From Acanthosepion esculentum (lineage: Eukaryota; Mollusca; Cephalopoda; Sepiida; Sepiidae): a stretch of 64,000 bases of DNA. The DNA is taken from contig OZ038495.1 of assembly GCA_964036315.1 (NCBI GenBank), positions 22,330,121 through 22,394,120 of the forward strand. The letters run 5' to 3'. The notes under the pieces were generated by a model. The model was given only the letters and a program-made list of their open reading frames with translations, did not search any database and was not told the DNA's origin. A program made the translations under genes and the position numbers. Positions 11,617 through 23,325 of the stretch are shown here, piece by piece. Numbering within the stretch: position 1 is the stretch's first letter; every line of letters begins with the position of its first letter.

Positions 11617-11905
11617 GAGAAAGAAAGAAAGAAATAAGGACTGGCTGTAAATGATATGAACGGAGAAGCCAGGACATAAATAAATAAATAAATAAAGAAA
11701 GAAAGAAAGAAAGAAAGAACAGACAGTGATAATTATGAACGGAAAAGACAAAATAAATAACTATAGAAAGAAAGAAAGACAGACAGACAGAAAGATAAAG
11801 AAAGAAAAAAGAAAGAAAGATCAGACTGTAAATGATATGAACGGAGAAGCAAAGAAAGAAAGAAACTGTAATATGAATGGACAAGGAAGAAAAAAATGAA
11901 TAGAG
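11617..11905. repeat. Composite (GAAA)n minisatellite
   Basis: GAAA-type runs alternate with about four diverged copies of a 25-30 base unit (core TGTAAATGATATGAACGGAG) near 11647, 11725, 11826 and 11866. The minus strand is open only because of this repetition, so no protein is called. Confidence 0.8.
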
Positions 11906-12867
11906 AGATGACATTGTTTTTATAGCGAAAATTACTTAATCACAAAAACCATTCTAACCGATATATCTGTCTGGTTAAACAGTTGCGCATTTCACATCAG
12001 TCCAATATAAAAGTCCAGGACACTGCTGATTTTCAAAGTAAAAGGGTTAAAAATTGAAAGATTACCACAACTTAGTCTTCCTACTCTAAGGCATTTATTT
12101 TTGATAGCTTAGTCTGGTACAAGGCAAATAGTGCAAAGTTCCAAATGAGGACCGGACTCATTGACCTACGAGATGAACTGACGGAAAGAGACATTGGCTA
12201 TCATAATTATACTTATAATTTCTTTTCATATTCGTTTCCTCTTAAGCCTGTGTTAGTCACCTGTGTAAGGTGTGCCTTGATTTTGTATTCATTTGTTCGT
12301 TCTCATATTTTTGATCAGTTCATCCCAAGAAAGGCCATAATGTCACTAAGACGCAAGGGTCTACTGAGAGTGAAAGGGAATGAGAAAACTTTAGAAGGAA
12401 CAGGAAAATCAATCTTAAAGAGACAAAAATGAATAAACCTCTACTCTTGTTCAAAAGATGGGAAAGGAGAGTGAACCGTCGAGACTTTTTAACGAATCAC
12501 TGACATTAAAAACTCATTAGCAAATAAACTCGTGAAATACTGAACGGAATAGCGGTCAGCCTTCTGTAACAAAAAACATTCTCTATGTAATGTTTCACAA
12601 TTCTAGCCGCGTGCTTAACTTGACGTCTTTTTAACAATGTTTGGTTCTCTTTTGTAGTCGTGTTCTTTCTCTGTTTGTTACACATAGGAATTCGAACACA
12701 TAAAATACAGAAGTTGCTTACCAAAGGTTTCGTGTAACATAAGTTGCGAAATGGCTTCTTCCAAAAAGTATAAAGTGATTTCAAAAAAGAATGTGGTCCT
12801 TTATTTTCTGGCAGAGTGATTTACAGAGATGTGGGGTATCGCTATTGAACAATCTATTAAAATTCAC
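11906..12867. other. Intergenic DNA, no gene recognised
   Basis: A short segment near 11910-11940 (TTTTTATAGCGAAAATTACT) recurs near 16425-16445, so an old interspersed repeat is present. Nothing else is assignable. Confidence 0.45.
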
Positions 12868-12990
12868 CAGGTTTGGTGTTCGGAGTGAGAAATTGGAGAG
12901 CCGACTTCGAATTCCAGTCGGGTTCGTTACATTCCCTTATGCGAAAATACCCTTTGTAAAATATATGAAACCATCTCTTTTTCCATCTTG
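12868..12990 (+). repeat. tRNA-derived SINE, 5'-truncated
   Basis: Carries the family signature GAGAGCCGACTTCGAATTCC, then GGGTTCGTTACATTCCCTTA and a diverged ATGAATCCATCTCTT motif. TTCGAATTCC is the Pol III B box. The A-box end is eroded. It abuts the C-terminal end of the Tx1-like LINE. Confidence 0.75.
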
Positions 12991-14150
12991 ATGAGAAAGA
13001 CGGCTGCCTCGCAAGACTTCCTCCATTCGCGTCGTCAAAATCACCATTCTGGCCGTGGCCAACAGCGCCAGAAACACCATTCGTTTCACCCCAGAATACG
13101 GGGGCGACACATTGTCACACGCGTATGCGCGATCCATGAGCACGAGCTTTTCGGGAGCGAGACGAGCCGTCAACTCGCCGACATGGTCCCATAGGGTGCG
13201 GACACGGGGACAATGATAGAAGGCATGCGAAGCTATTTCTTCTAAATCAAAGCTACACCATTCACAGTCTGGCAAATCCGCTAAGCCACATATGAAGGCC
13301 TTGTCATTGAGAGGCAGCCGATTCCGAGCCAATCGCCAGGTAAGCGAAAACTCAGGGTTACAGAGATAATCCGCAGCTGGCGCTCAAGACCAGAAAGAAT
13401 GAAACTCCTCCTCCGACAAGTCGAGCCGCTCACATAGAGGATCGTTCACGACCCCCTCCACAAAATAACGATAGAAGACCCTCCTAGGCTGTGAAAGGCC
13501 ACTGGACCGAGGAATGATCGTCAAAGTGTATCGATATTCTCGCGAAGGAAATACGATTGATCCCCGGGTTTACGATGGCGCTCAACCCGCGAGATGGGGG
13601 GGACTCATAGTAAGGCAAGGGAACACGTCCCTAACAATCCCCGCCATAATCAAATCTCCTGTCAATGCGCGGCGTAGGAAAGCCAACCTCGAGAATACGG
13701 ACAGGACCGTCCGTCCAACCGAAGGGCCCTGGAAGATGGACCCACTTCCAGGCACCTAACCGCAAGCCGGACAACTTGTTGCGGTTAATCTTGGCCCCCG
13801 TCACCTTTTCGTACAGATCAAGCGCCTTCATTATCGCCTCAATGTCGCTGCAGGACGACACGAAGGCAGATACGTCATCGGAGTACGCGGAAACCCTGGC
13901 TCGAGCCTCTCCAGGAACGGCGATTCCACGTAGGGCCGGACTGCACGGCCTGTCCCTCAGCCGGCGAAGGAGAGACTCCAACGCCAAAGCATAAAGTAGG
14001 GGCGACAGTGGATAACCCTGACGAACCGACTTAGCCAGCGCAAAAGCGCCCGACAGCTTCCCGTTAACCTGTACCACGCACTGGAGGAGCGATACAGGAG
14101 GCTAATCCAGCCGCAGAAGTCGGGTTCGAATCCGGCGGCCTGAAGCGGCT
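12991..14150 (-). pseudogene. Tx1/L1-like LINE ORF2 remnant with internal deletion
   Basis: From 14150 downward the minus strand encodes RT: GFEPDFCGWISLLY, then NGKLSGAF, SVRQGYPLSPLLYALALE (about 14015-14040), and the catalytic loop VSAYSDDVSAF (SDD in place of the usual ADD). KINRNKLSGLRLGAW and GPVRILEVGF follow. The C-terminal domain resumes near 13500-12991 with FSLTWRLARNRLPL, GLADLPDCEWC and HAFYHCPRVRTLWDH. This is the arrangement of Tx1-type LINE proteins. A typical protein has a long stretch between these parts that is missing here, so a deletion plus frameshifts inactivate it. The GC content is clearly above the surroundings. Confidence 0.85.
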
Positions 14151-14244
14151 TTCTTCTTTATTATGAACAATATCAACCAAATATATTTCGGACAATACTT
14201 TGAGGCACGGAGTTAAATCAATTTATTTTGGATCCAGCTGAAGT

Positions 14245-14248
<4 letters not shown>

Positions 14249-14290
<42 letters not shown>

Positions 14291-14311
14291 CACACACACA
14301 CATACATATAC

Positions 14312-14367
<56 letters not shown>
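14249..14367. repeat. (CA)n-(TA)n compound microsatellite
   Basis: About 50 bases of CA repeat pass through ATACAT steps into about 48 bases of TA. Confidence 0.97.
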
Positions 14368-14369
<2 letters not shown>

Positions 14370-15385
14370 CTGTTTCTCATTTCTGATACCTATTTCACAT
14401 TTTCACTAGTATGAATATGGTCTTTAAGCCCAGCTAGGGACCTACATTCTCTGCTAGAAACATTGCAGACACGCTTACATCCAGCATCAAATACAACGTC
14501 CCCGAGGATTTTTGAGTGACGTTTCAGCACACCAACCCTTTATACATACCCTGTGGCATTTACTAGATGTGCTCATACCTTGTATAGCATATTAGAAAGC
14601 ACCGCCATAATGTTCACAGCCTTGCTTTCGTGAGGCAATCTCTATTGCCCATATTAAATAATACCTCTTGTGTATTCCTAGAGTTCCAGGAACATCAGTC
14701 CCAAATTCCCTTCGCAAATTTCTCTTCATATATTGATGCTTTCTTCACGATATTATATATAACTGAAAAACAACAAATGACGTTATGCCAAGTTTTAAAG
14801 TATTTAAAACTAAACCAAACAAAAAACGAATAAAATTCACAGTATTTTTCTTATCTAGATAATGGTTGAACGGTTCGCAAATATCAGATCCAAAATGTTT
14901 AGACAATATGTCGATTCCTTGCATCCAGGCATGCATTCCTTTGGACGTAAACAAAAAGATTGCTTGTCTATCATTTTTAATCAAACCTGTATTAATGCAG
15001 AGCTGTTGTCTAAGTGCACACATAGACATACGCATGTATATCACTGTTTAAAATGCTATTTTCTTTTTTTAAATATATACATATTCTTTTATGTGATGTT
15101 CCCACCAAGATGTGGGCAAACATAACTCTTCACAACTCTTAGTAATGATTTTTTATTGTTCCTCATAATCTCTGTTCTGTCATCCATTCACACAATTTCG
15201 TTAGGTAGCTTACTCGCTGGTTCACTCTGCTCCTCTTGCCTTATATAGCTAAATAAATGTATCGCAACCTTTACTAGGACGCCTAAAATTTTTAGCTAAA
15301 TAGCGCATAGTAAATAATCATACATAAGCCAGTATTTACGTTTTTTTAAACGCACACATAAACATTTATATCTACATATTCAATA
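14368..15385. other. Intergenic DNA, no gene recognised
   Basis: Open frames on both strands at 14630-15125 have no recognisable domain and no repeat match elsewhere in the window. Confidence 0.5.
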
Positions 15386-15427
15386 ATATACATGTTCTAC
15401 AAGAATCTTCCTGTAGAACATGTATAT
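15386..15427. repeat. Perfect 16-bp inverted repeat (hairpin)
   Basis: ATATACATGTTCTACA at 15386-15401 is the exact reverse complement of 15412-15427, with a 10-base loop. It lies just upstream of a LINE-A fragment. The origin is unknown. Confidence 0.9.
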
Positions 15428-15437
15428 ATGAGAATGG

Positions 15438-15655
15438 CGCTCACGGGATATATTGAAGGCAAGAGAGACAGAATAACCCACCTAACAAGAAAAAGAGTAA
15501 ATGGCTGATAGAAGTGGGAGATATAGTGAAAAGATATAACTTACTAAGAGCTACAAAGGATACGAAGTTGTGGGGGGGCATGATCGCCCACTTGCTAAAG
15601 TGACATATAGAAAAAGACAACCATTTGTACGTATATTGTAATATATACACACAGG
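15438..15655 (+). pseudogene. LINE-A 3' fragment
   Basis: Matches 1500-1680 by eye: the IEGKRDRIT-like start, then NLLRATK and LWGGMI-like segments. Stops are present and no other domain remains. Confidence 0.75.
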
Positions 15656-15667
15656 GCAAGTTGGGCA

Positions 15668-15920
15668 CCTCGAGGTGGTGTAATGGTTAGCAAGCTTGTC
15701 TTGTTAGAACAATTACGTCTGAGTAGTGAGTTCGATGCTCACTGGGATCTGTCTTATAGCTGATATACTTGCTCATTTCTCACCAGAACCAGTTGTCGGT
15801 GTTTGAGCTGAGGTAAGATCCTGGTTTTCAAATAGCGATTTTTAAGGCAGGCAAGTCTCTCGGCTTGAAATGCTGGAGCAACACAATCTTACTACACATT
15901 TTTGCTCTCTTTGGTCTTGT
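15668..15920 (+). repeat. tRNA-derived SINE, second family
   Basis: A box TGGTGTAATGG at 15676-15686 and B box GTTCGATGCTC at 15730-15740 have tRNA-like spacing. About 180 bases of unrelated body follow. It lies directly after a LINE-A 3' end. Possible degenerate relatives start near 40371 and 41370. An intact tRNA gene is excluded because no acceptor or anticodon stem closes. Confidence 0.7.
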
Positions 15921-17150
15921 GCCAAACTAAACTATACTTAACATGTATCTATCTTTTTACTGTCAACTTTTGTTCTGGTAAGATAAACACGAACACACGC
16001 TTTGAAGGCATTTCCCTCTCCCAATCACGCACGCACAAAACAAGTTCATAGAATTTTTTTCCCTTCTAATGCAAGCTCACATACACACAGACACACATAT
16101 GCGTGCGTTCACTCCCCACACATTCATACTATTCTTTTCCTTTTGACACAACAAGCAATACACACCCACTTATTATTTGCATGTATAAGTCTCTCACACA
16201 GGCGCCCACACATAGGCACAAACATGCCCACATACTCAATATACCGTACCTCATGAATCAACAAACCCATTTGGAACGGTATACATACCAACAAATATTA
16301 CACGTTGGTTTGACATTTAGAATCCAGAAAAAGAGACATTCTTGCCTCTGTAGAAGCAACCTGAAATAATCTACACAGTTTGATTTCGTGCTCTTTGATA
16401 CAATCGTTACTCACCAACTGCACTGTTTTTACAGCGAAAATTACTTAAACACTTAATATTTCTGTCTGTGCACCGCCCGGTTTAACTTATCATTTGATGT
16501 ACAAGATGGAACTTGCCTCTGGTGATGGAATAGCCAGAATCTAGCCAGTAATTTTAAAATCCAATAATTCCAGGAAAGCTGAAACTTTTATTCAGTTATT
16601 CTGTTTCGGAATAGTTCGGAAATTTAGGAAAGCATAAAACATATCTATTCCCTAATATAAAACCCTATTTGACAATAGCTTAATAGAATAAAGTGTTGCT
16701 TCGTGAATTCGCTGACATATAAATTGTGATTTCGATTCCTGGATCGTGTAGTGTAGACTTAGACTCAATAAAAACTGGCCTAACCATAACTGAGTAATAC
16801 TAAACAAAAATAAAAAACTAGAGCTACCGAGATATGGACAACAGGGCGAGAAAAATCCCCCCCCCCGTAGATTAAATTAAGGGATCGGTGCCAAAATTCC
16901 CTGAAAATTGCCTGGATCGACAAGCTCTTGATAAAATATTGTAATGACGGCTGATATATTGTAATGGTGACGCTGACAATCGGCTAAGCGTAAGTAATGT
17001 GAATAACAATTTGACCTTTTATATATTTATTCTAAATGCAGCCTAATTCTTTCTTTCTGATTAATGAGATATTCTAGTTATATTAACAGGAGCTACTACA
17101 CAACGCTAATAAGAGGACACAACACGTTTTACCATAATAACGGAATATCT
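15921..17150. other. Intergenic DNA, no gene recognised
   Basis: CA-rich stretches at 16080-16220 and a C run near 16858. The open frame at 16002-16369 is low complexity. Confidence 0.5.
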
Positions 17151-17154
17151 CACG

Positions 17155-17650
17155 AGCAAGTACAAGCTATAACTGTTAGCTGCATACAACCGCTTTCAAA
17201 GATCAATGGTTAAAAATGGCTTTGGGCGAGTGAAACCTCTGGGTCTTGGTGAAGAACATGCTTCTTTAAACATTGTTAACTGGCGCTACAGAATCCAAAA
17301 AAAAAAAAAAAAAGAAGAATTGTACCAAATAACAGAAACCATATCACTTGATGACTATCAACACCAGAAACAGCTAAATGGATATTGTATGTAATGCAAA
17401 GAGAAAATAATGACATAAGCAAGATGTTGATCTTCCACACTACCTCAAATAAAAGGTAAGGAAGGAAACTCCTATCAATACTGGAAAAAGCAATAACAAT
17501 TACTGTCGCCTATTTTTCTGAGAAATTATTTTAATAGAAAGATTTTATAAATTTCAACTGACAGTCGCACTGGCCACTATGTAAATGAATGTTGAATGTT
17601 TCCTTACAAGGAAATGGATAACATTATTGAGTGACTATTCAATGGAACTA
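17155..17650 (+). pseudogene. LINE-B C-terminal fragment, copy 1
   Basis: MVKNGFGRVKPLGLGEEHAS, NWRYRIQ, then LYQITETISLDDYQHQKQL match the copies at 17900-18400 and 34330-34683. This is the region after the RT domain in this LINE. An A-run at 17298-17314 is inserted in the frame. Stops are present. Confidence 0.75.
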
Positions 17651-17899
17651 TCCAGTCGAATTAGTATGAATTATTGTGTGTCGAAGATTTGGGTTATGAT
17701 GTAAGATTTACCGGACGTTAAGCCGAGCAGCGCTACTAACAAGGTATTCACTGAAATAGTTAATTATCTTTGGTTGACTTTTATTTCTTTGTTCTTGTTA
17801 AGTATTTATTTGCGGTTGTAATTAAATACTGTTTTATTTTAACATTGTAGTCGTGAGTTATACTTAATCATTAACGGCCACCATAAGTCACAAAACAGG

Positions 17900-18400
17900 T
17901 GTATAAAAACGCTTTCTCAGTTCAAAGGTTAAAAATGACCTTGAGCAAGTGAAGCCAGTGGATCTTGGTGAAGACCATCCTTCTTCGAACATTGTGGACT
18001 GGCGCTATAGAATCACAACCAAAAAACTGTACCAAATAACAGAAACCATATCACTTAAGGACTATCAACACCACCAACAACTAAATGGATATCGCATGAA
18101 ATTCAAAGAGAAAATAATGACATAAGGAAAATGTTGATGTTCCACCCTGCATCAAATAAAAGGTTAGGAAGGAAACTTCTATCAGTAACTAGAAAGAGCA
18201 ATAACTGCTACTAGACTTAAGAGAGCTATTTTTCTGAAAAATTGTTTTAAGAGAACGATTTTATAAATTTCAACCGAAAGCAGTACTGGCTGCTCGGTCA
18301 TTGAATGCCAAATGTTTCCTTGTAGGGAAACGGCTGATATTATAATTACCATTGTTTTCAGACTGCTAATACACAACTTTATATTTTTTGTCTTCATGTT
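17900..18400 (+). pseudogene. LINE-B C-terminal fragment, copy 2
   Basis: Second copy in the same orientation, about 730 bases after copy 1, with the same landmarks (YQITETISL, DIRKMLMF, FKRTIL). Decayed. The spacing suggests independent insertion or local duplication. Confidence 0.75.
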
Positions 18401-18424
18401 AACTTTCTTTTTATATATTTTATT

Positions 18425-18960
18425 TTAGAATCTACCATTCGTCCGTGCATTAAATATTGCTGCTATATCTGGCCTGACGCTTTTTTTCCGTAAAATGTTT
18501 GTAATTTTTTTGGTCTTAACCTGTCATCTCAACTTCATTCACTTCCCATCACCGTAACGTTGCTTTCTTGAGTGTTTCCTATAAGTATTTTCATGGCAAT
18601 TCTTCTAATGAGCTTTCCTCTTTGTTTCCCCGACCGCATGAACTTAAGCGTATTACTGGATTGGCAACTAGGTCTCATAATTTAACTGTTGAAATAGCTA
18701 CATATAACCGTAAGTTCTATTCTAGTAGTATCTTTTCTCGTCTGTGGAACTCTATTCCAACTTTTTGCTTCCATATCACATACGATCTACAAATATTGAA
18801 ATGCAAGATCAATCTCCATTTTATGTCTCCCGAAATCTGTTCTTTTCTGTTCATTTCTCCTCAATAGCGTTTTCTCATTTTCTTTCATTTCCAGTAGCTT
18901 CTTATATCTTCTTGAAGTTATCGCTTTGCTTGGGGTAAAATTACTAAAACTATTTAAAGA
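18425..18960 (+). pseudogene. LINE-C C-terminal fragment
   Basis: YKYFHGNSSNELSSLFPRP and SRLWNSIPTF match the 3' end of the LINE-C family also seen at 22510, 32085 (-), 47685, 48125 and 49370. An upstream INYCCYIW-like segment near 18450 is the classic CHIW region. Frame breaks are present. Confidence 0.8.
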
Positions 18961-18976
18961 GCACACTTCCTTTTTA

Positions 18977-19532
18977 CATGCGATGTCTGTCTGAAAAGTA
19001 ACGGGACGGGCGTCACAAACAGTTTATTTCAATTTCAAATAACAAGCTACATGGTTTCTCTTTCAAAGTAACCTCCCCAAGTCTAACCCACTTTTCCATA
19101 CTTCTCTGCCACGCTTCTATGCACTGCTGGAAGGATGCCCTTCAGCTCCGTCATTATGGCCCTCTTGATGGCCTCCGCACGTTCAAAACGGGCCCCCTTG
19201 ATGATTCCCTTGAACTTGGGTAAAGGAAAAAAGCCATACGGAGCAAGATCAGGTGAATAGGGGTGGGTAGTTCCAGTACGGTAATGCTCTTCTCGGCCAA
19301 GAACTGCCGGATGCTCATGGTGTTGTGAGCAGGTGAATTAGCGTGATGAAGCAGCCACGATTTGTCCTGCCACAACTTTCATCTCTTCCCGCGCACTGAG
19401 CGAAGCAAACGCCACATGGTCTCTTTTTAGACTTGATGATTGATCGTCAGGCTCTGTGACAAGAACTCAATATGGATGACGCCTTTCACTTCGAAGAACG
19501 TGATCGATCCCGTTACTTTTCAGACAACCTCG
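18977..19532 (-). mobile_element. mariner element, internally deleted, with TIRs
   Basis: Ends share GTCTGAAAAGTAACGGGA in inverted orientation (18989-19006 and 19507-19524), and a TA follows the right end at 19533-19534. The minus-strand translation keeps the mariner catalytic region. The second Asp block reads WLLHHANSPAH, with Ala where Asp is normal. The third reads YSPDLAPYGFF, with Gly where Asp is normal. About 550 bases remain of an element usually near 1.3 kb, and the N-terminal half is gone. It cannot encode an active enzyme. Confidence 0.88.
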
Positions 19533-19894
19533 TATAATATCAGTTACAATCCACATACTTATATATAAACAGTGTGGGCAACGAAATCATCACTACATGA
19601 TGACTGTCAGTTTAACGCCCTAAGTGATTATGAGATACAGTCTGGTGAACGCTTAAGGCGTGAAAATGCGACGGTCTAATGATCGCTTAAGGCAAATTAA
19701 AAAGACAAGTGAACTGAATCAAGGAACTTAAGCAATCACATATATACACGCCCACGTTTACTTCTTTTTATGTGCAGTTTCTTTTTAAGGTGTGGAAGAT
19801 CACGGCTCTCCACACCTTCTTGTCTTTCGTTGTTCTAAATAAATTTTGATCATTTACCATCTCTCTGTGTACCCGTTCTACCATTCATCTACAC

Positions 19895-20015
19895 AAACCC
19901 GCTTCTATACGTCTCTCTTGCTTTTATTATGTCTTGTGAGTGTTAAATTTTGCAGGCCCTCTTTTTCTCATTATGTGTCCTAGAAATTCCCAACTGTCTC
20001 ATTATGATTGTAGGT
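19895..20015 (-). pseudogene. LINE-A 3' fragment
   Basis: Minus strand reads FLGHIMRKRGLQNLTLTRH-like sequence, matching the segment before IEGKRE in the copy at 941-1690. Decayed. Confidence 0.6.
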
Positions 20016-20818
20016 ATACATTTTATTTTTAAGACCTTTTCCTTACTTATATGTTCAAGCATTCAATGTTATATAGATTAGATATTGCACTGTTGACTTT
20101 GTTTCTAACGAAATCTTCCTATCTCTTTGCTTATTTTGCTGAATTTCCTTCGCTATTCTTATGCACCTTTACATATCTGTGCCATGTTCTTCGTCTTATA
20201 TCGCTCAGATAATTGAACGTCTCCAACACATAGCTCATGTCTCAGGTTGTTTCATTTGCTGACAAATAGTCCTTTCTTCCCGCTTTCTTTTACTACTTTA
20301 TCGAATATACAGCAAGGTGACGTTAAGGGGGCAAGAAAACGTCACAGGGTTTAGTATCGGTCGACTGCTTAAATAATTTTTAATCATCCTCATCATCATC
20401 ATCAGTCCCGTAACCGGGTGTGGTTGTAGGGTCGCTGAGCAGCTGGGTACATGACCGTTGAAGTTCCGGTTGAACGCCGGAGAGGTATTCATTTATGTGC
20501 AGTGTCTCTTCAGGAAGTAAACCTGGCGGAGCCCATCCCGCTTATAGAAAAACCGCAGCTAATGTCCTCCCACTTGAAGGCTCACTTTGGTTACGAGTAA
20601 GTAGCCGTTGATTCCCCTGCCCTAGCCATTGACTTTAGTCAAGGAAGCCCTACGCCTAGCCATGCCGTGTCATCACGACAGTGGCGCATACATAGCTATA
20701 GAGGCCAGTCTACTCCATTTTTGATAGGTTTAGCTTTTAATCATGCTAAGTGTCGAGCTACCTTCCTCGACAGAAAGTCCTGGTGGAGGATCCAGTCTAG
20801 TCGCCAATGTCCCAATCA

Positions 20819-20820
<2 letters not shown>
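20016..20820. other. Unclassified sequence, possible repeat at 20290-20700
   Basis: A less AT-rich block begins after a CATCAT run near 20390 and extends to the (CT)n tract. It has the texture of an interspersed element but I cannot name it. No gene is supported. Confidence 0.4.
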
Positions 20821-20898
<78 letters not shown>

Positions 20899-20912
20899 AT
20901 AATATTAGTGGT

Positions 20913-20990
<78 letters not shown>
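20821..20990. repeat. (CT)n and (TA)n compound microsatellite
   Basis: (CT)n at 20821-20862, (TA)n at 20863-20896, a 20-base unique piece, then two more TA blocks to 20990. A separate ATATT pentamer run lies at about 21100-21142. Confidence 0.96.
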
Positions 20991-20994
<4 letters not shown>

Positions 20995-21299
20995 TTATGT
21001 ACATAAATTCCCAAGAGGATAGAATCCAGGTAGAACTCAATGTCCAGGCCAGAGTAAGAATATAATATAAAATATAAAATAAATACTAGTGTTTGAGCCT
21101 TTTATATTATATTATATTATATTATATTATATTATATTATATATATATAAAGGGGGTGGAAAGAAACTTCCTACTGAGTATTACTTATAACTTTTGTTAA
21201 TATCACCACATTTACATGAAACAAAATATATTGTGATCCCTAAAGTGGTGGAATTTTATTGCTAAGTTCTGTTTTTTTTTATTTCAGAGTGGCAAGTAT

Positions 21300-21540
21300 A
21301 GTCCAGAATGGTACAACGACTGATATTGCATGAGCGTGTTCTGCCCGCATACCATGACGATGTGCAGCAGTCTGTGCTACAAGTGCAGATATGGTTTCGC
21401 AATGTTCATGTACCACATGCTTCAGGAGATGCAAAAACCATCAGTAATTGTCATTCAAAGCTGATGAGTAGGGAATATATGGTAGATACCCACAGATGCC
21501 GTCGTCCTCCAGCATACAGATCCGAAGAATATATGTAAAA
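21300..21540 (+). pseudogene. Probable N-terminal helix-turn-helix of a transposase
   Basis: The frame 21308-21538 encodes a 76-residue segment with two helix-like regions and a terminal VDTHRCRRPPAY, resembling the V-D-x-x-R-S-G-R-P hinge after the first DNA-binding helices of Tc1/mariner-type transposases. No catalytic domain follows. The call rests on a weak motif. Confidence 0.4.
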
Positions 21541-22354
21541 TGTACAGGAAATGTTCTGGACTCTGCTACTTTTCTTGTTTTAATCATTTCCTCGCCAAGA
21601 AAGGCGGTAATGCTAATGCCACTAGAACCCGGTGTGTTGGGGGGGGGGGCGGTTACAGGAAGTTAAAGTGAACGTGAAAACTGAGAATAGGGAGGATTGA
21701 GAAAAGGACAAAAAATGGGATAGGGTTCAAGAAGACAGAAGATGGCGATTGACGTTGCATTTAAATTTGTGAAGATTGTAGTTAACAGGGAAGTAAAAAT
21801 ATCGGAAGGGACTTCTACAGGTGGGAGGTGCAAGAAAAGGAACTGTTAGAGTAGAAGTAGCGGTTGCATCTACCTATTTAAACAGTAAAAGAGTGGGGGA
21901 GCTAGATGCAAATCTAGTAGCCCGCTTAAATTCATATAGTCGGGGCACCAGAACAAAAAGCTCGTCAGAGAATTTGCCATGAAAATATTTATAGAAAAGA
22001 CAGAGGCAAGCTACGTCATGTCGGTGTGAAAGTGACTGAAGTCGAGTTTCTGGTCTGGAACCATTATACTTCTACCATTATAGTCATCAAAATAAAACAT
22101 GTTTTATGAAAATCGACCAATTATTAAAAATTTTATATAGGTATTTTCCCACTCAGCTTATATATATATATATACAAACTCAATTTTATTCGATTTAACC
22201 CAGTAATTTATCAGATATCGGCATCGTTAACCACGGCCCGTGTTGTATAGAAGATAGATACTGGACAGATGCTTACCATATACTCCTTTAAATATCTTTA
22301 ATATTAATGTCTAATGAAAACTACTCGTAAATAAATTAATATGAGAGAGTAAGT
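21541..22354. other. Intergenic DNA, no gene recognised
   Basis: Includes a G run near 21639 and a short TA tract near 22160. Nothing assignable. Confidence 0.5.
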
Positions 22355-22444
22355 AGAGGCACGGTGGAGAAATTCGACTGGAATTCGAACTCGGCTCTCC
22401 GCTTCCTAAATCCGAGCCGCTATCCATTAGTCCACCGTGCCTCT
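22355..22444 (-). repeat. tRNA-SINE head flanked by inverted copies of its own 5' end
   Basis: The minus strand reads the SINE head from 22444: AGAGGCACGGTGGA, CTAATGGATAGCGGCTCGG and B box GTTCGAATTCC. The other edge (22355-22368) is AGAGGCACGGTGGA on the plus strand, an exact inverted copy of the first 14 bases. The SINE is cut after about 76 bases. Confidence 0.85.
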
Positions 22445-22509
22445 TATATACACAGGGAAATTATCATTTCGTACTCTTTTCTTCATTTCATTATTTCATA
22501 ATTTATTAT

Positions 22510-22990
22510 TTATTTTTTTAGGTTCAATGCCTGTTGGTTTCGATAGCATTCTGGATAATCGCTCTCCTGTGGGATTATCCATAATTGTTAAAATCTATCG
22601 TGTTTTGGTTTTGTGAACATTGTATTTCAAGGTTGCCTCCCTGTGTCTTTTCTATAAATTCTTTCATGGTAATTGTTCGAGTGAGCTCTTTGCTATGGTA
22701 CCTAGACTATTTAAAAATTTAAGCGCAGTACTAGACTCTCATCAATTTACAGTTGAGCTGACTAGATGTAAGTTCTATGCTAACAGTTTCTTTTGTTGCA
22801 CTTCACGTTTGTGGAACTCTCTTCCGGAACCATGCTTTCCAGCTAAATTTAATCTTCTAAAATTTAAATGCAATGTTAATCGTTATCTACTCTCCTCATG
22901 ATTACTCTTTTCTCTTCCCGCTAATAAGTAATGTTTCTGTTTCTAATTTTTCCACGCCCAGTAACCCCTTGTGTTTTAGTGGCTTTACTG
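22510..22990 (+). pseudogene. LINE-C C-terminal fragment, near-identical to 48125-48620
   Basis: VASLCLFYKFFHGNCSSEL, TSRLWNSLPEPCFP and KFNLLKFKCNVNRYL define the LINE-C 3' region. From TTTAGGTTCAATGCC (22516) onward it is strikingly similar to the copy at 48.1 kb, including non-coding sequence upstream of the frame. Confidence 0.82.
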
Positions 22991-23194
22991 CCTTACTTGG
23001 GGTGAATTTGATTGAAAAATTATTCTTCAGAATTGCTTGCCAGTCGCACGTAGAGGGCCCAGCCATTTCTGCTATTTAACCTATAGCAGGGTAGACCGGG
23101 CAATCTAGCTTTGAGTAGCAGCTATGAATTCAAAACCCTATAGAAGTCAACGAGGAAATCATTTGTTCAGAAAATATGAATTACTGTTTACTTT

Positions 23195-23325
23195 GGTTGG
23201 GTGGGTGGAAGCTACAAGTTATTTGCAGGGAAAATGGAATCAGAGAACTAAATTCGAATTCTGGCCAAAATTCTGCAATGCTCTTGATAAAGGCATGAAT
23301 CAACTTCTCCCTGCACTCTGACAAA
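23195..23325 (+). repeat. tRNA-SINE, diverged copy
   Basis: Contains TTCGAATTCTGG (B-box region), GATAAAGGCATGAATC and CTTCTCCCTGC, in the same order as the other copies. The head is eroded. Confidence 0.55.

Noticed and set aside
11573..11914. A 113-residue minus-strand Ser/Phe-rich membrane protein
   Set aside because: It is the translation of GAAA-type repeats and their spacers.
14112..14135. GGTTCGAATCCGG resembling a tRNA T arm or SINE B box
   Set aside because: On the minus strand these bases are in frame with the LINE RT (GFEPDFCGW) and no D arm or acceptor stem is nearby.
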